From Streptomyces tendae (lineage in GTDB: Bacteria; Actinomycetota; Actinomycetes; Streptomycetales; Streptomycetaceae), in contig NZ_CP043959.1 in NCBI RefSeq assembly GCF_008632955.1, forward strand, positions 2,108,001 to 2,172,000: a stretch of DNA of 64,000 bases. Reading direction: 5' to 3'. Below the pieces are notes generated by a model, which did no database searches, had not been told where the DNA came from, and was given only the letters and a program-made list of their open reading frames with translations. Both the position numbers and the translations under genes were made by a program. This document shows, one piece after another, positions 8,690 to 17,903 of this stretch; the first letter of the stretch is position 1, and every line of letters begins with the position of its first letter.

Positions 8690-11211
8690 TGCGGGTCCCG
8701 CTTTCCTGGCTGCGGGAGTACGTCGACCTGCCGGCCACCGAGACCGGCCGTGACGTGCAGGCCAAGCTGATTTCGGCCGGCCTCGAGGTCGAGACCGTCG
8801 AGCACCTCGGCGCCGACCTCAAGGGCCCCCTGGTCGTCGGCCAGGTGCTGACCGTCGAGGAGCTCGAGGGCTTCAAGAAGCCGATCCGCTTCTGCACCGT
8901 CGACGTCGGCCAGGCCAACGGCACCGGTGAGCCCCAGGAGATCGTCTGCGGCGCCCGCAACTTCGCCGTCGGCGACAAGGTCGTCGTGGTCCTGCCCGGC
9001 GCCACCCTGCCCGGGGGCTTCTCGATCAGCGCCCGCAAGACCTACGGCAAGGTCTCGCACGGCATGATCTGCTCCAGCGACGAGCTGGGCATGGGCGACG
9101 ACGGCACCCACGGCATCATCGTGCTGCCGCCGGAGACCGAGGTCGGTACGGACGCCGTCGAGCTGCTCGAACTGGTCGACGAGGTCCTGGACATCGCCGT
9201 CACCGCCAACCGCGGCGACTGCCTGTCCATCCGCGGCGTCGCCCGCGAGACCGCCATCGCCTACGGCCTGCCGCTGCGCGACCCGGCCTTGCTCGACGTA
9301 CCCGGCCCCAACGCCTTCGGCTACCCGGTGAAGGTCTCCGACCCGGTCGGCTGCGACCGCTTCACCGCCCGCACGGTGACCGGCCTCAGCCCCGAGGCGC
9401 GTTCCCCGATCTGGCTCCAGCGGCGCCTGCAGAAGGTCGGCATGCGCCCGATCTCGCTCGCCGTCGACGTCACCAACTACGTGATGATGGAGCTCGGCCA
9501 GCCGCTGCACGCCTACGACCGCCACCAGGTCCAGGGCACCATCGGCGTCCGCCGCGCCCAGGAGGGCGAGAAGATCGTCACCCTCGACGGCGTCGAGCGG
9601 AAGCTGCACGCCGAGGACCTCGTCATCACCGACGACCGCGGTCCGATCGGCCTCGCCGGAGTCATGGGCGGCGCCGACACCGAGATCGCCGACCACGAGG
9701 TCTCCGCGGAGGGCGGTGCCGCGACGACCGACGTGGTCATCGAGGCCGCACACTTCGACCAGGTGTCCATCGCGCGCACCGCCCGCCGCCACAAGCTGTC
9801 CTCCGAGGCGTCCCGCCGCTTCGAGCGCGGCGTGGACCCGCAGGCCGCGGCGGCCGCCGCGCAGCGCACCGTCGACCTGCTGGTGCTGCTCGCGGGCGGC
9901 ACCGCCGAGGCGGGCGTCACCGAGGTCGTCGCCCCGAGCGCGCCGCACACCATCAATATGGCCGCCGACCACCCGGACAAGGTCGCCGGTGTGGCCTACG
10001 GCCGCGAGACCGTCGTCCGCCGTCTCCAGGAGGTCGGCTGCGACGTCTACGGCCAGGACGAACTCATCGTCACCGTGCCGTCCTGGCGGCCCGACCTCAC
10101 CGACCCGAACGACCTCGCCGAAGAGGTCATCCGGCTGGAGGGCTACGAGAACCTGCCCTCCACCCTGCCCAGGCCGCCCGCCGGCCGCGGCCTGACCGGC
10201 CGCCAGCGGCTGCACCGCCGCATCGGGCGGGCGCTGGCCGGGGCCGGTTACGTGGAGGCGCCGAACTACCCGTTCGTCAGCGAGCACGTCTTCGACCAGC
10301 TCGGCCTGGACGCCGACGACCCGGCCCGCCGCGTGGTCAAGCTGGTCAACCCGCTCAGCGACGAGGAGCCCGCGCTGCGCACCTCGCTGCTGCCGGGGTT
10401 GCTCGCCGCGCTGCGCCGCAACGACGGCCGCGGCTCGCACGACCTGGCGCTGTTCGAGACCGGCCTGGTCTTCCAGCCGCGGGACACGGCCAAGGTCGCC
10501 GCGGACCTGTCCGTCGACCGTCGGCCCAGCACCGACGACATCGCCGCGCTGAACGCCGCGCTGCCCGACCAGCCCCGGCACGTCGCCGTGGTCATGGCCG
10601 GCGCCCGCGAGCAGGCCGGCTGGTGGGGCAAGGGCCGCCCGGCCGACTGGGCCGACGCGGTCGAGGCCGCCCGGACCGTCGCCCGCGAGGCCGGCGCCGA
10701 ACTCGGCATCTGCAAGGGGCAGTACGGGCCGTGGCACCCGGGCCGCTGCGCCGAGCTGACCGCCACCGTCGACGGCGCCGAGCGCGTCGTCGGCCACGCC
10801 GGTGAGCTGCACCCGCGTGTGCTGAAGGCGCTGGGTCTGCCCGGGCGTGCCTGCGCGATGGAGCTGGACCTGGACGTCCTGGAGCGGATCGGCGACACCG
10901 TCCCGCAGGCGCCGTCCATCTCCACCTTCCCGGTCGCCACGCAGGACGTCGCGCTGGTCGTCGACGCGTTCGTGCCCGCCGCGGACGTGGAGGCCGCGCT
11001 GCGTGAGGGCGCCGGCGAACTGCTGGAGTCCATCCGCCTGTTCGACGTGTACGAGAACGCCGAGCAGCTGGGCGAGGGCCGCAAGTCGCTGGCGTACGCG
11101 CTGCGCTTCCGCGCGGACGACCGGACGCTGACCGTCGACGAGGCGTCCGCGGCCCGCGAGGCGGCCGTCGCCCTGGCGACGGACCGCACGGGGGCGGTAC
11201 TCCGCGGCTGA
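8689..11211 (+). CDS. pheT: phenylalanine--tRNA ligase beta subunit
   Basis: The 840-residue beta subunit, which supports the catalytic alpha subunit, carries the editing site and contacts tRNA. Domain order is normal: an N-terminal [15 protein letters not shown] block, an OB-fold tRNA-binding domain ([12 protein letters not shown]), the B3/B4 editing domains ([24 protein letters not shown]), B5, a core-like domain, and a C-terminal anticodon-binding ferredoxin-like domain (about 745-840). TGATG overlap with pheS. A strong hairpin follows the stop. Confidence 0.97.
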
Positions 11212-11238
11212 CGCCGCGCGCTCTCCCGCGTTCGCGCA

Positions 11239-11277
11239 GGGGCCGGTCACAAGGCAGCACGCCTTGCGGCCGGCCCC
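11239..11277 (+). terminator. pheST terminator hairpin
   Basis: GGGGCCGG...AAGGC pairs with GCCTTG...CCGGCCCC over an AGCAC loop: 17 positions with one wobble and one mismatch, 28 bases beyond the pheT stop. Confidence 0.8.
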
Positions 11278-11627
11278 GATGTGCGTTCGGGGCGGGGCGG
11301 TGGGGACGGCCCGGTGTGGCGGTGGGGCGACGGGCCCGCCGGGGTGCCGTCGGACGGCGGGCCGTGGTACCCGGCTGCCGGAGCTTTGTGGGCGCGGCGC
11401 GGAGGGGCCGTACCCGGTGCGGGTGACGGCCTGCGGAGGGGGCGTTGGGGTTCTGGGCGTCCTCAGGGGCCGGAGGGACGGTTCCGCTTCGGGCATATGC
11501 GGGGGTCGGCGCGGGCATGTCAGGGCTGGTCAGCAGGCGGAACGTCAGCCTCCCACCGGTTACTCACTCGTTCGGGTGACTGAGCCGGGTGATGCGGCTG
11601 GATCGGGGGTAACGCTCGACAGAATCG

Positions 11628-11649
11628 GACCGGCCTCTCGAGGCCGGTC
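11628..11649 (+). promoter_or_regulatory. perfect hairpin upstream of the SpoIIE-type phosphatase
   Basis: GACCGGCCT (11628-11636) and AGGCCGGTC (11641-11649) form a perfect nine-pair stem with a CTCG loop, 34 bases before the chosen ATG. It could be a leader attenuation or protection element. Confidence 0.45.
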
Positions 11650-11683
11650 TGCGCTGTCCGGGCCTATTTGGGGGGCCATCGGC

Positions 11684-12754
11684 ATGATCCGCTTCAAGCC
11701 CGGGGCTCCCCGAGGGGTGCGACCCCGGCTCCTGTCACGGGTGCGCTCCCTCGCGGTGCCCACGGCCTGGGGCGCCGTCGCCGTCGCCTACCGGCTGACC
11801 TGCCCGCTCGCCCGGGACGACGCCATCGGCGCGCGCCTGGTCAGCAGCGCCGTCCTGTGCGCGGTCGGCACCGGCATTCTGCTGCACATCCGGCGCCGCA
11901 TGCTGCGTGAGGTACGGCAGGCCCGGCGGATCGCCGAGGCCGCGCAAAGCGTGCTGCTGAGGCCCCCGCCGCCCCGGGTCGACGGGCTGGCCGTCGCCGC
12001 CGTGCACCTCTCCGCCGACCGGGGAGCCCGCATCGGCGGCGACCTGTACGAGGTGACGGCCACCGAGCACGGCGTACGCGCGGTCATCGGCGACGTCCGC
12101 GGCCACGGCCTCGGCGCCGTCCGCACCGGCGCCGCCGTCCTCGGCAGTTTCCGCGAGGCCGCCCACGACGAGCCGGACCTGGCCGGGGTGCTGCGCCGAC
12201 TGGAGCGGGCCCTGGACCGGCACCTGCGCGAGCGGGCGCACGGCGAGCACGAACCGGCGGACGGCGCCGGCACCCCGGTCGCCGAGGAGTTCGTCACCGT
12301 CCTGCTGCTGGAGATCCTCCCGGACGGGGAGGTGCGCGTCCTCAACTGCGGGCACCCCTGGCCGTACCTGCTGACCGGCGCGGGCGCGGAACCGCTCACC
12401 GGGGCCGAGCCCCTCCCGCCCCTCGGCCCGTTCCCGCTTCCCGGCGAGCTGCCCACCACGGCCCCCGGCAGGCTGCGCCCCGGCGACACCCTCGTCCTGC
12501 ACACCGACGGCGCGGAGGAGGCGCGGGACGCCGAGGGCCGCTTCTTCCCGCTGCGGGGCGTCCTCGCCGAGGCCGCGCGCGAGCGTCCGCAGACTCCCCA
12601 GGTGGTACTGCGCACGGTGCTCGCGGCGCTGCTGCGGCACACCGCCGGCCCGCCGAAGGACGACGTGGCGCTGCTGATCCTCAGGAACGAGCGCTGCTCC
12701 TCGCCCGTGCGTCAGACCCACTCCGTCCCCCGCTCGGCCACCGCCGACCGCTAG
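11684..12754 (+). CDS. PP2C-type SpoIIE-family protein phosphatase, membrane-associated
   Basis: A 356-residue protein. Two short hydrophobic segments in the first 70 residues (VPTAWGAVAVAYRL and LVSSAVLCAVGTGILLHI) probably anchor it. A SpoIIE/RsbU phosphatase domain follows, with metal-binding motifs IGGDLYEV and IGDVRGHGLGAV and later LHTDGAEEARD. These enzymes dephosphorylate anti-sigma antagonist proteins in partner-switching pathways; no such partner is nearby. ATG 11684 (MIRFKPG) is chosen because the membrane segment follows directly; no strong Shine-Dalgarno is seen. Confidence 0.88.
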   Translation: MIRFKPGAPRGVRPRLLSRVRSLAVPTAWGAVAVAYRLTCPLARDDAIGARLVSSAVLCAVGTGILLHIRRRMLREVRQARRIAEAAQSVLLRPPPPRVDGLAVAAVHLSADRGARIGGDLYEVTATEHGVRAVIGDVRGHGLGAVRTGAAVLGSFREAAHDEPDLAGVLRRLERALDRHLRERAHGEHEPADGAGTPVAEEFVTVLLLEILPDGEVRVLNCGHPWPYLLTGAGAEPLTGAEPLPPLGPFPLPGELPTTAPGRLRPGDTLVLHTDGAEEARDAEGRFFPLRGVLAEAARERPQTPQVVLRTVLAALLRHTAGPPKDDVALLILRNERCSSPVRQTHSVPRSATADR

Positions 12755-13069
12755 CCGATCGTTCGGATCGGGCCGGGCTCGCGGGCCTGATGCGAACGAC
12801 AGAGCCTGGGGCCGGCATGCGAGGCCGGCGGGCCGTCCGCCCGGCCACGGAGTGTCGGGCAGGCAGCCGGGCGGACGGCGGGAAAACGGGCCGCCGCACT
12901 GTACGAGGGGGAGCCGGCGGCCCGGCCGGCCTCTTTCGAGGCATTTCAGTCAACCGGCCGGGCACGCTCCGCGACAGCGCGCGCACACTACGGATGCGGG
13001 CACTCCGTTCACACCCCGTGTGAACGCGCAGCCACTAGTCTGTCCGCACCGAGCCAACGGGGGGCCGAG
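12755..13069 (+). other. intergenic region with an inverted-repeat operator candidate
   Basis: These 315 bases lack a convincing gene. They contain GC-rich palindromic stretches (12770-12870) that could terminate the phosphatase gene, the perfect repeat at 13007-13025, and a -10-like TAGTCT at 13036-13041 for the NsdA-like gene. Confidence 0.5.
13007..13025 (+). promoter_or_regulatory. perfect inverted repeat upstream of the NsdA-like gene
   Basis: GTTCACAC-CCC-GTGTGAAC, eight-base arms and a three-base spacer, directly upstream of a -10-like TAGTCT (13036-13041) and 45 bases before the start codon. Its position over the expected -35 region fits an operator for a dimeric regulator, possibly the NsdA-like protein itself. 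Confidence 0.6.
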
Positions 13070-14410
13070 ATGCAGCCCAACACTCTCCTCGACGCGATCC
13101 TGGACGAGGCGGGGGTCTCCCACGCGGGACTGGCCGCGCGCGTCAACCAGGCCGGCCGGGCACGTGGCCTGACGCTGCGGTACGAACACACCGCCGTGGC
13201 CCGCTGGCTGAAGGGGCAGCGTCCGCGGGGCCAGGTGCCCGACCTGATCTGCGAGGTGCTCGCCGCCCGCCTGCGCCGCCCGGTCACCCTTGACGACATC
13301 GGTCTCGGAGTCCCCGGCGGACCGTCCGCCCCGCACACCGGCACCCTCTCCGGCTTCGTCGAGCGGGCGACCGCGCTGTGGCGCTCCGACCAGCAGGGCC
13401 GCCCGCATCTGCTCGGCGCCCCCGCGGTCACCGGCACCCCGGCCGTGATGCCCGTGTGGGAGTGGGAGAACCCGCCCGAGGACGTCGACGTCTCCCGCGG
13501 CGGCCCGCACCGGGTCACCCTCGGCGACCTGGACATGCTGCGCGCCGCCCGCGCCCACTACGAGCAGCTGTACCGCAAGGCCGGAGGCATGGCGACCCGC
13601 GCCCGGATCGTCGGCTTCCTCAACGCGGAGGCGGCCCCGCTGCTGCGCGGCAGCTACACCGACGCCATGGGCCGTCAACTGCACCGGGCCACCGGCGGAT
13701 TGGTCGCCATCGCCGGCATCTGTGCCTACGACTCCGACGCGCACGGCCTCGCCCAGCGCTACTTCCACCAGGCGCTGCGGCTGGCCAAGGCCAGCGGCGA
13801 CCGGGGCCTCGGCGCCTACGTGATCGCCCTGCTCGTCAACCAGTCGCTGTTCATGCGGGAGTTCCGGCAGGCCGTCGCCTTCGCGGAGGCCGCGCTGCGC
13901 ACCGCCGGGGCCGACATCACCCCGGCACTGGCCTCGGACCTGTACGCGATGCAGGCCAAGGCGTACGCGCACCTCGGCGACGGCACGAGCGCGCTGTCCC
14001 GCATCCGGCGGGCCGAGCGGTCCGCCGAGCGCATCCGGCGCGGCCACGAGCCCGACGAGACCGGCTATGTCCAGCCCGGCCTGGTCAACGTGCAAGTGGC
14101 GGAGGCGCTGTTGAGCCTCGGCGAGCTGGCGGCGGCGTGGGAGCACGCGGCGGCGGCCGTGGACAACCCGGCGCACGACCGGGGCCGGGTGCACCGGCTG
14201 GCCATGCTGAGCACCATCGAACTGCGTCAGGGCAATGCCGACCGGGCGGTGGCCGTCGCGGTGCAGATGGCCGAGCAGGCCCGCGGCATGGAGTCGCAGC
14301 GACTGCGCGACCGGCTGCGGGCGGTGCGCGAGCACCTGGTGCGCAGCGGCTGTCCGGGCACCGCGGAGGCGGCCGAACTCATCGACGGGGCGCTGCGGGT
14401 ACCGCTGTAG
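13070..14410 (+). CDS. NsdA-like regulatory protein with TPR-type repeats
   Basis: A 446-residue protein. An N-terminal segment (about 1-75) resembles a helix-turn-helix region (LDAILDEAGVSHAGLAARVN). The rest is helical and resembles tetratricopeptide repeats (YFHQALRLAKASGDRGLGAY, LYAMQAKAYAHLGD). This is the arrangement of NsdA, a negative regulator of sporulation and antibiotic production in S. coelicolor; this gene looks like a paralogue of it. ATG 13070 lies after GGGGGCCGAG. Followed by a NUDIX gene on the same strand after 178 bases. Confidence 0.8.
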   Translation: MQPNTLLDAILDEAGVSHAGLAARVNQAGRARGLTLRYEHTAVARWLKGQRPRGQVPDLICEVLAARLRRPVTLDDIGLGVPGGPSAPHTGTLSGFVERATALWRSDQQGRPHLLGAPAVTGTPAVMPVWEWENPPEDVDVSRGGPHRVTLGDLDMLRAARAHYEQLYRKAGGMATRARIVGFLNAEAAPLLRGSYTDAMGRQLHRATGGLVAIAGICAYDSDAHGLAQRYFHQALRLAKASGDRGLGAYVIALLVNQSLFMREFRQAVAFAEAALRTAGADITPALASDLYAMQAKAYAHLGDGTSALSRIRRAERSAERIRRGHEPDETGYVQPGLVNVQVAEALLSLGELAAAWEHAAAAVDNPAHDRGRVHRLAMLSTIELRQGNADRAVAVAVQMAEQARGMESQRLRDRLRAVREHLVRSGCPGTAEAAELIDGALRVPL

Positions 14411-14588
14411 GCACCCGCGCCCCGGCTCCGGCGTACGGCGGGCGGCCGGGACCGTATCCGCGGCACACCGCGCCCGGCGCGTGCCTCCGCCGCGCCTTCC
14501 CCTGCGTCACGGGCGGCCTCCCGTGCGCCTGCTGCACGGCCCTCACGGCTGCGATATTGCCCCTTACTCATCGGAAGGCGGCAGAAGC

Positions 14589-15116
14589 ATGCAGTGGACG
14601 AAACAAAACGAGCAACCTGTGTACGCAAATCGCTGGTTCAGCGTCAATCTCGCCGATGTCGAACTGCCGGACGGCCGTCACCTCGACCACTTCCTCATAC
14701 GGCTCAGGCCGGTCGCCGTGGCCACGGTGGTGAACGACGCCAACGAGGTCCTGCTGCTGTGGCGGCACCGCTTCATCACCGACAGCTGGGGGTGGGAGCT
14801 CGCGGCGGGCGTCGTGGAGGACGGCGAGGACGTCGCCGTGGCGGCGGCGCGGGAGCTGGAGGAGGAGACCGGCTGGCGGCCCGGCCCCCTGCACCACCTC
14901 ATGACCGTGGAGCCGTCCAACGGCCTCACCGACGCCCGGCACCACATCTACTGGTCCGACGAGGGCGAGTACCTCGGCCACCCGGTGGACGACTTCGAGT
15001 CGGACCGCCGCGAGTGGGTGCCCCTGAAACTGGTCCCCGACCTGATCGCCCGCGGCGAGGTCCCGGCGGCCAACATGGCGGCGGCCCTGCTCCTCCTCCA
15101 CCATCTGCGCCTCTAG
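14589..15116 (+). CDS. NUDIX hydrolase (ADP-ribose pyrophosphatase-like)
   Basis: A 175-residue protein with a complete Nudix box: Gly74, Glu80 and R88-E-L-E-E-E-T-G95, binding Mg2+ for hydrolysis of a nucleoside diphosphate linked to another group. The N-terminal part (VYANRWFSVNLADVELPDG) resembles ADP-ribose pyrophosphatases, but the substrate is not established by sequence. ATG 14589 is preceded by GGAAGG. It sits behind the NsdA-like gene and is closed by a long hairpin shared with the convergent dehydrogenase gene. Confidence 0.9.
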   Translation: MQWTKQNEQPVYANRWFSVNLADVELPDGRHLDHFLIRLRPVAVATVVNDANEVLLLWRHRFITDSWGWELAAGVVEDGEDVAVAAARELEEETGWRPGPLHHLMTVEPSNGLTDARHHIYWSDEGEYLGHPVDDFESDRREWVPLKLVPDLIARGEVPAANMAAALLLLHHLRL

Positions 15117-15174
15117 GAAGCGGGCCGGACGGACTCCGGCAGGCCCAGGAGGCGCGGCCGGCTTCCGGGACGCG

Positions 15175-15216
15175 ACAGCGGGCCCCGAGCCGGGTGTCCG
15201 GCAAGGGGCCCGCTGT
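15175..15216. terminator. bidirectional terminator between NUDIX and dehydrogenase genes
   Basis: Perfect 12-base-pair stem: ACAGCGGGCCCC (15175-15186) with GGGGCCCGCTGT (15205-15216), in a 108-base gap between convergent genes. Confidence 0.85.
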
Positions 15217-15224
15217 CTGGGAGG

Positions 15225-16085
15225 TCACTCGTAGGCGTAGAAGCCCGACCCGGTCTTCCGGCCCAGCCGGCCCGCGTCCACCATGCGCTGGAGCAGCGGG
15301 GGAGCGGCGTACAGGGGCTCCTTGTACTCCTCGTACATCGAATACGCGACCGAGGCGACCGTGTCCAGGCCGATCAGGTCGGCGAGCTTGAGCGGGCCCA
15401 TCGGGTGGGCGCAGCCCATCTCCATGCCGTTGTCGATGTCCTCACGGCTGGCGATGCCGGACTCGAACATCCGGATCGCGGACAGCAGGTACGGGATCAG
15501 CAGCGCGTTCACCACGAAGCCGGAGCGGTCCTGGGCGCGGATCGCGTGCTTGCCCAGCACCTTCTCGGTGAAAACCTGCGCGCGGCTCAGTGTGCCCTCG
15601 GAGGTGGTGAGCGCCGGGATCAGCTCGACCAGCTTCTGCACCGGGGCCGGGTTGAAGAAGTGGATGCCGATGACGTGGTCCGGCCGGGAGGTGGCGACGG
15701 CCAGCTTCACCAGCGGGATGGAGGAGGTGTTCGACGCCAGGATCGCGTCGGGGCGGGTCACCACCTGGTCGAGCACCTGGAAGATCTCCGTCTTCACCTG
15801 CTCGTTCTCGACCACGGCCTCGATCACCAGATCACGGTCGGCGAACTCGCCGAGGTCCGTGGTGAAGGTCAGCCGGGCCTGGGTGGAGGCCAGCTCCTCC
15901 TCGCTGATCTTGCCGCGCTCCGCCGCCTTCGACAGGGAGTTGAACAGCCGGGTACGGCCGATCTCCAGGGCTTCGCCGGTGGTCTCGGCGACCTTGACGT
16001 CCAGCCCGGCCCGGGCGCACACCTCGGCGATTCCCGCGCCCATCTGACCGCAGCCCACCACTCCGACGCGTTCGATGTCGGTCAC
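15225..16085 (-). CDS. 3-hydroxybutyryl-CoA dehydrogenase
   Basis: A 286-residue NAD(P)-dependent enzyme that interconverts acetoacetyl-CoA and 3-hydroxybutyryl-CoA, used in fatty-acid, polyhydroxybutyrate or ethylmalonyl-CoA metabolism. The Rossmann motif GVVGCGQMGAGIAEV is at the N-terminus; HFFNPAPVQKLVELI contains the catalytic His; the C-terminal helical domain (DNGMEMGCAHPMGPLKLADLIGLD) completes the family. Start GTG 16085 follows AAAGGGA; upstream in-frame sequence is not family-like. Monocistronic. Confidence 0.93.
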   Translation of the reverse strand: MTDIERVGVVGCGQMGAGIAEVCARAGLDVKVAETTGEALEIGRTRLFNSLSKAAERGKISEEELASTQARLTFTTDLGEFADRDLVIEAVVENEQVKTEIFQVLDQVVTRPDAILASNTSSIPLVKLAVATSRPDHVIGIHFFNPAPVQKLVELIPALTTSEGTLSRAQVFTEKVLGKHAIRAQDRSGFVVNALLIPYLLSAIRMFESGIASREDIDNGMEMGCAHPMGPLKLADLIGLDTVASVAYSMYEEYKEPLYAAPPLLQRMVDAGRLGRKTGSGFYAYE

Positions 16086-16267
16086 ATCGTCCCTTTCGCT
16101 CCTGCTTACGGCTGTGGCAGGGTGCCGGGTCCCGGCGCCTGCTCCGTTCGAGCACGTTACTCCGAAGTATCGATGATCGATCGCGGGGGTGCGGCATCCT
16201 GGCCGGGACACCGCCCCGACCAGGCAGTTCCGAGCGGTTCACGACAGATGTCCAAGGGGGACGAGGG

Positions 16268-17512
16268 GTGCGGGTGTCACGCAGGAGCTTCGCGGCGGCG
16301 CTCGCCGCCCTGGCGGTGCCGGGGGCGTCCGCCGCCCCGCGGCCGGAGCCGGGCGCGGCGGGCGCCCCGGGCCGGGGCGGTGCGGCGAGCGGCGAGATGC
16401 GGGGGATGTGGGTGGCCACCGTCACCAACCGCGACTGGCCCTCACGCCCCGGCCTGGGTGCCGACCGGCAGCGCGCCGAGCTGACCGCCCACCTCGACAC
16501 GGCCGTCCGCGCCCGCCTCAACACCGTGATCCTCCAGGTGCGGCCCACCGCCGACGCGCTGTGGCCCTCCCCGTACGAGCCGTGGTCGCAGTACCTCACC
16601 GGTACCCAGGGCACGCACCCCGGCTGGGACCCGCTCGGCACCGCCGTCGAGGAGGCGCACGCCCGCGGCCTCCACCTGCACGCCTGGTTCAACCCCTACC
16701 GGGTGGCCCTGCACACCGACCCCGCCCGGCTCGCCGCCTCCCACCCCGCCCGCCGCAACCCCGGCTGGGTGATCCCGTACGGCGGCAAGCTGTACTACGA
16801 CCCGGGGCTGCCCGAGGTCCGGGCCTTCGTGCGGGAGGCGATGCTGGACGCGGTGCGCCGCTACCCGGTCGACGGCGTCCACTTCGACGACTACTTCTAC
16901 CCGTACCCGGTGGCCGGCCAGACCTTCGACGACGACGAGACGTACGACCGCCACGGCGGCGCCTTCCCGGACCGGGCGGCCTGGCGGCGGGACAACGTCG
17001 ACCGGCTGGTGCGGGAGACGGCCGAGGGGATCAGGGCGATCCGGCCCGGCACCCGCTTCGGCATCAGCCCGTTCGGGGTGTGGCGCAACGCCGACGTGGA
17101 CCCGCGCGGCTCCGACACCCGCGCGGGCGTGCAGTCGTACGACGACCTGCACGCGGACACCCGCACCTGGGCCGCGGAGAACTGGATCGACTACATCTGC
17201 CCGCAGCTGTACTGGAACATCGGCTTCGCCGTCGCGGACTACGCCAAGCTGCTTCCGTGGTGGGCCGAGGTCGTCCGGGGCACGAAGACCAGCTGTACGC
17301 GGGGAGGCGCTGTACAAGGCGGGGACCCGGCGCAGTCGGCGGCCTGGGGCGATCCGGCCGAGCTGTCCCGTCACCTCACGCTGGCGAAGCGCCACCCGCA
17401 GGCGCGGGGACACGTCTTCTTCGCGGCGCGTGAGGTGACGGCCGATCCGGTCGGGGCGATGGCGCGGGTGGTCGCCGACCACTACGGCCGGCCGGCCGGC
17501 CCCCCGGCCTGA
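16268..17512 (+). CDS. family 10 glycosyl hydrolase-like protein (DUF187/GHL10), Tat-exported
   Basis: A 414-residue exported protein. The N-terminus RVSRRSFAAALAALAVPGASA is a twin-arginine signal. The mature part has the TIM-barrel blocks of the GHL10/DUF187 family (MRGMWVATVTNRDWPS, DGVHFDDYFYPYP, ISPFGVWRN, DYICPQLYWN), probably acting on cell-wall or extracellular polysaccharide. Start GTG 16268 follows AAGGGGGA. At about 17285-17335 the translation reads SCTRGGAVQGG, while shifted frames read LYAG and then EALYKAG, the expected family sequence. Three one-base losses that together restore the frame explain this. The stop abuts the convergent stop as TGATCA. Confidence 0.88.
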   Translation: MRVSRRSFAAALAALAVPGASAAPRPEPGAAGAPGRGGAASGEMRGMWVATVTNRDWPSRPGLGADRQRAELTAHLDTAVRARLNTVILQVRPTADALWPSPYEPWSQYLTGTQGTHPGWDPLGTAVEEAHARGLHLHAWFNPYRVALHTDPARLAASHPARRNPGWVIPYGGKLYYDPGLPEVRAFVREAMLDAVRRYPVDGVHFDDYFYPYPVAGQTFDDDETYDRHGGAFPDRAAWRRDNVDRLVRETAEGIRAIRPGTRFGISPFGVWRNADVDPRGSDTRAGVQSYDDLHADTRTWAAENWIDYICPQLYWNIGFAVADYAKLLPWWAEVVRGTKTSCTRGGAVQGGDPAQSAAWGDPAELSRHLTLAKRHPQARGHVFFAAREVTADPVGAMARVVADHYGRPAGPPA

Positions 17513-17713
17513 TCAGTGCCGGGTCATGCTCTCCCGGTGCCGGATCTCGGTGTCGGGACCGGGCGAGCAGACACCCTCGTGCCCGTCCTCGAAGCGGACC
17601 CGGTAGGGCGGGTTGCCCTCCCGGCCGAGCACTTCGACGATCTCGCCGGCCTTGTCGTGCTGGCCGACCACCCTGCCGTGCTGGACAAGACGGTCACCCT
17701 CGGTTGCGCGCAT
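17513..17713 (-). CDS. DUF1918 domain protein
   Basis: A 66-residue protein: RATEGDRLVQHGRVVGQHDKAG then IVEVLG, the compact beta-rich DUF1918 fold, of full family length. Function unknown; the domain resembles small nucleic-acid or protein-binding barrels. ATG 17713 is preceded by an AGGAGG Shine-Dalgarno. Its stop codon directly abuts that of the convergent glycosidase-like gene with no intergenic base. Confidence 0.88.
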   Translation of the reverse strand: MRATEGDRLVQHGRVVGQHDKAGEIVEVLGREGNPPYRVRFEDGHEGVCSPGPDTEIRHRESMTRH

Positions 17714-17780
17714 CTTCGCCTCCTCACCACGCGCGGGAGCAGCGGTCCATGCCCTTCGAGTCTACGGCGGGGGCCGCGCC

Positions 17781-17860
17781 CCGGCTCTACGGCGGACGAG
17801 CCGGTTCCACGACGGGGCCCCCGGTTCCACGGCGGGGGCCCCGGTTCCGCGGCGAGGGCG
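17781..17860. repeat. 20-bp tandem repeat, three to four copies
   Basis: Units at 17801-17820, 17821-17840 and 17841-17860 share CCGGTTCC(A/G)CG(A/G)CG(G/A)GG with exact 20-base spacing; 17781-17800 is a degenerate fourth copy. Located between the DUF1918 gene and the 3' end of the DMT transporter gene. Confidence 0.75.
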
Positions 17861-17903
17861 CAGTCGGCCGCGGGCCGTCACGCGCCCCCCGCCGGGCCCC
17901 GGG

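Larger units (their letters stand above)
11212..11683 (+). other. pheT to SpoIIE-phosphatase intergenic region
   Basis: Apart from the pheT terminator (11239-11277) and a perfect hairpin at 11628-11649, I see no gene in these 472 bases. A coding frame continues upstream of the phosphatase but its translation is not family-like. A promoter for the next gene probably lies near 11560-11620. Confidence 0.5.

Noticed and set aside
17801..17860. CRISPR array
   Set aside because: The 20-base units are contiguous without spacers and there are no cas genes.
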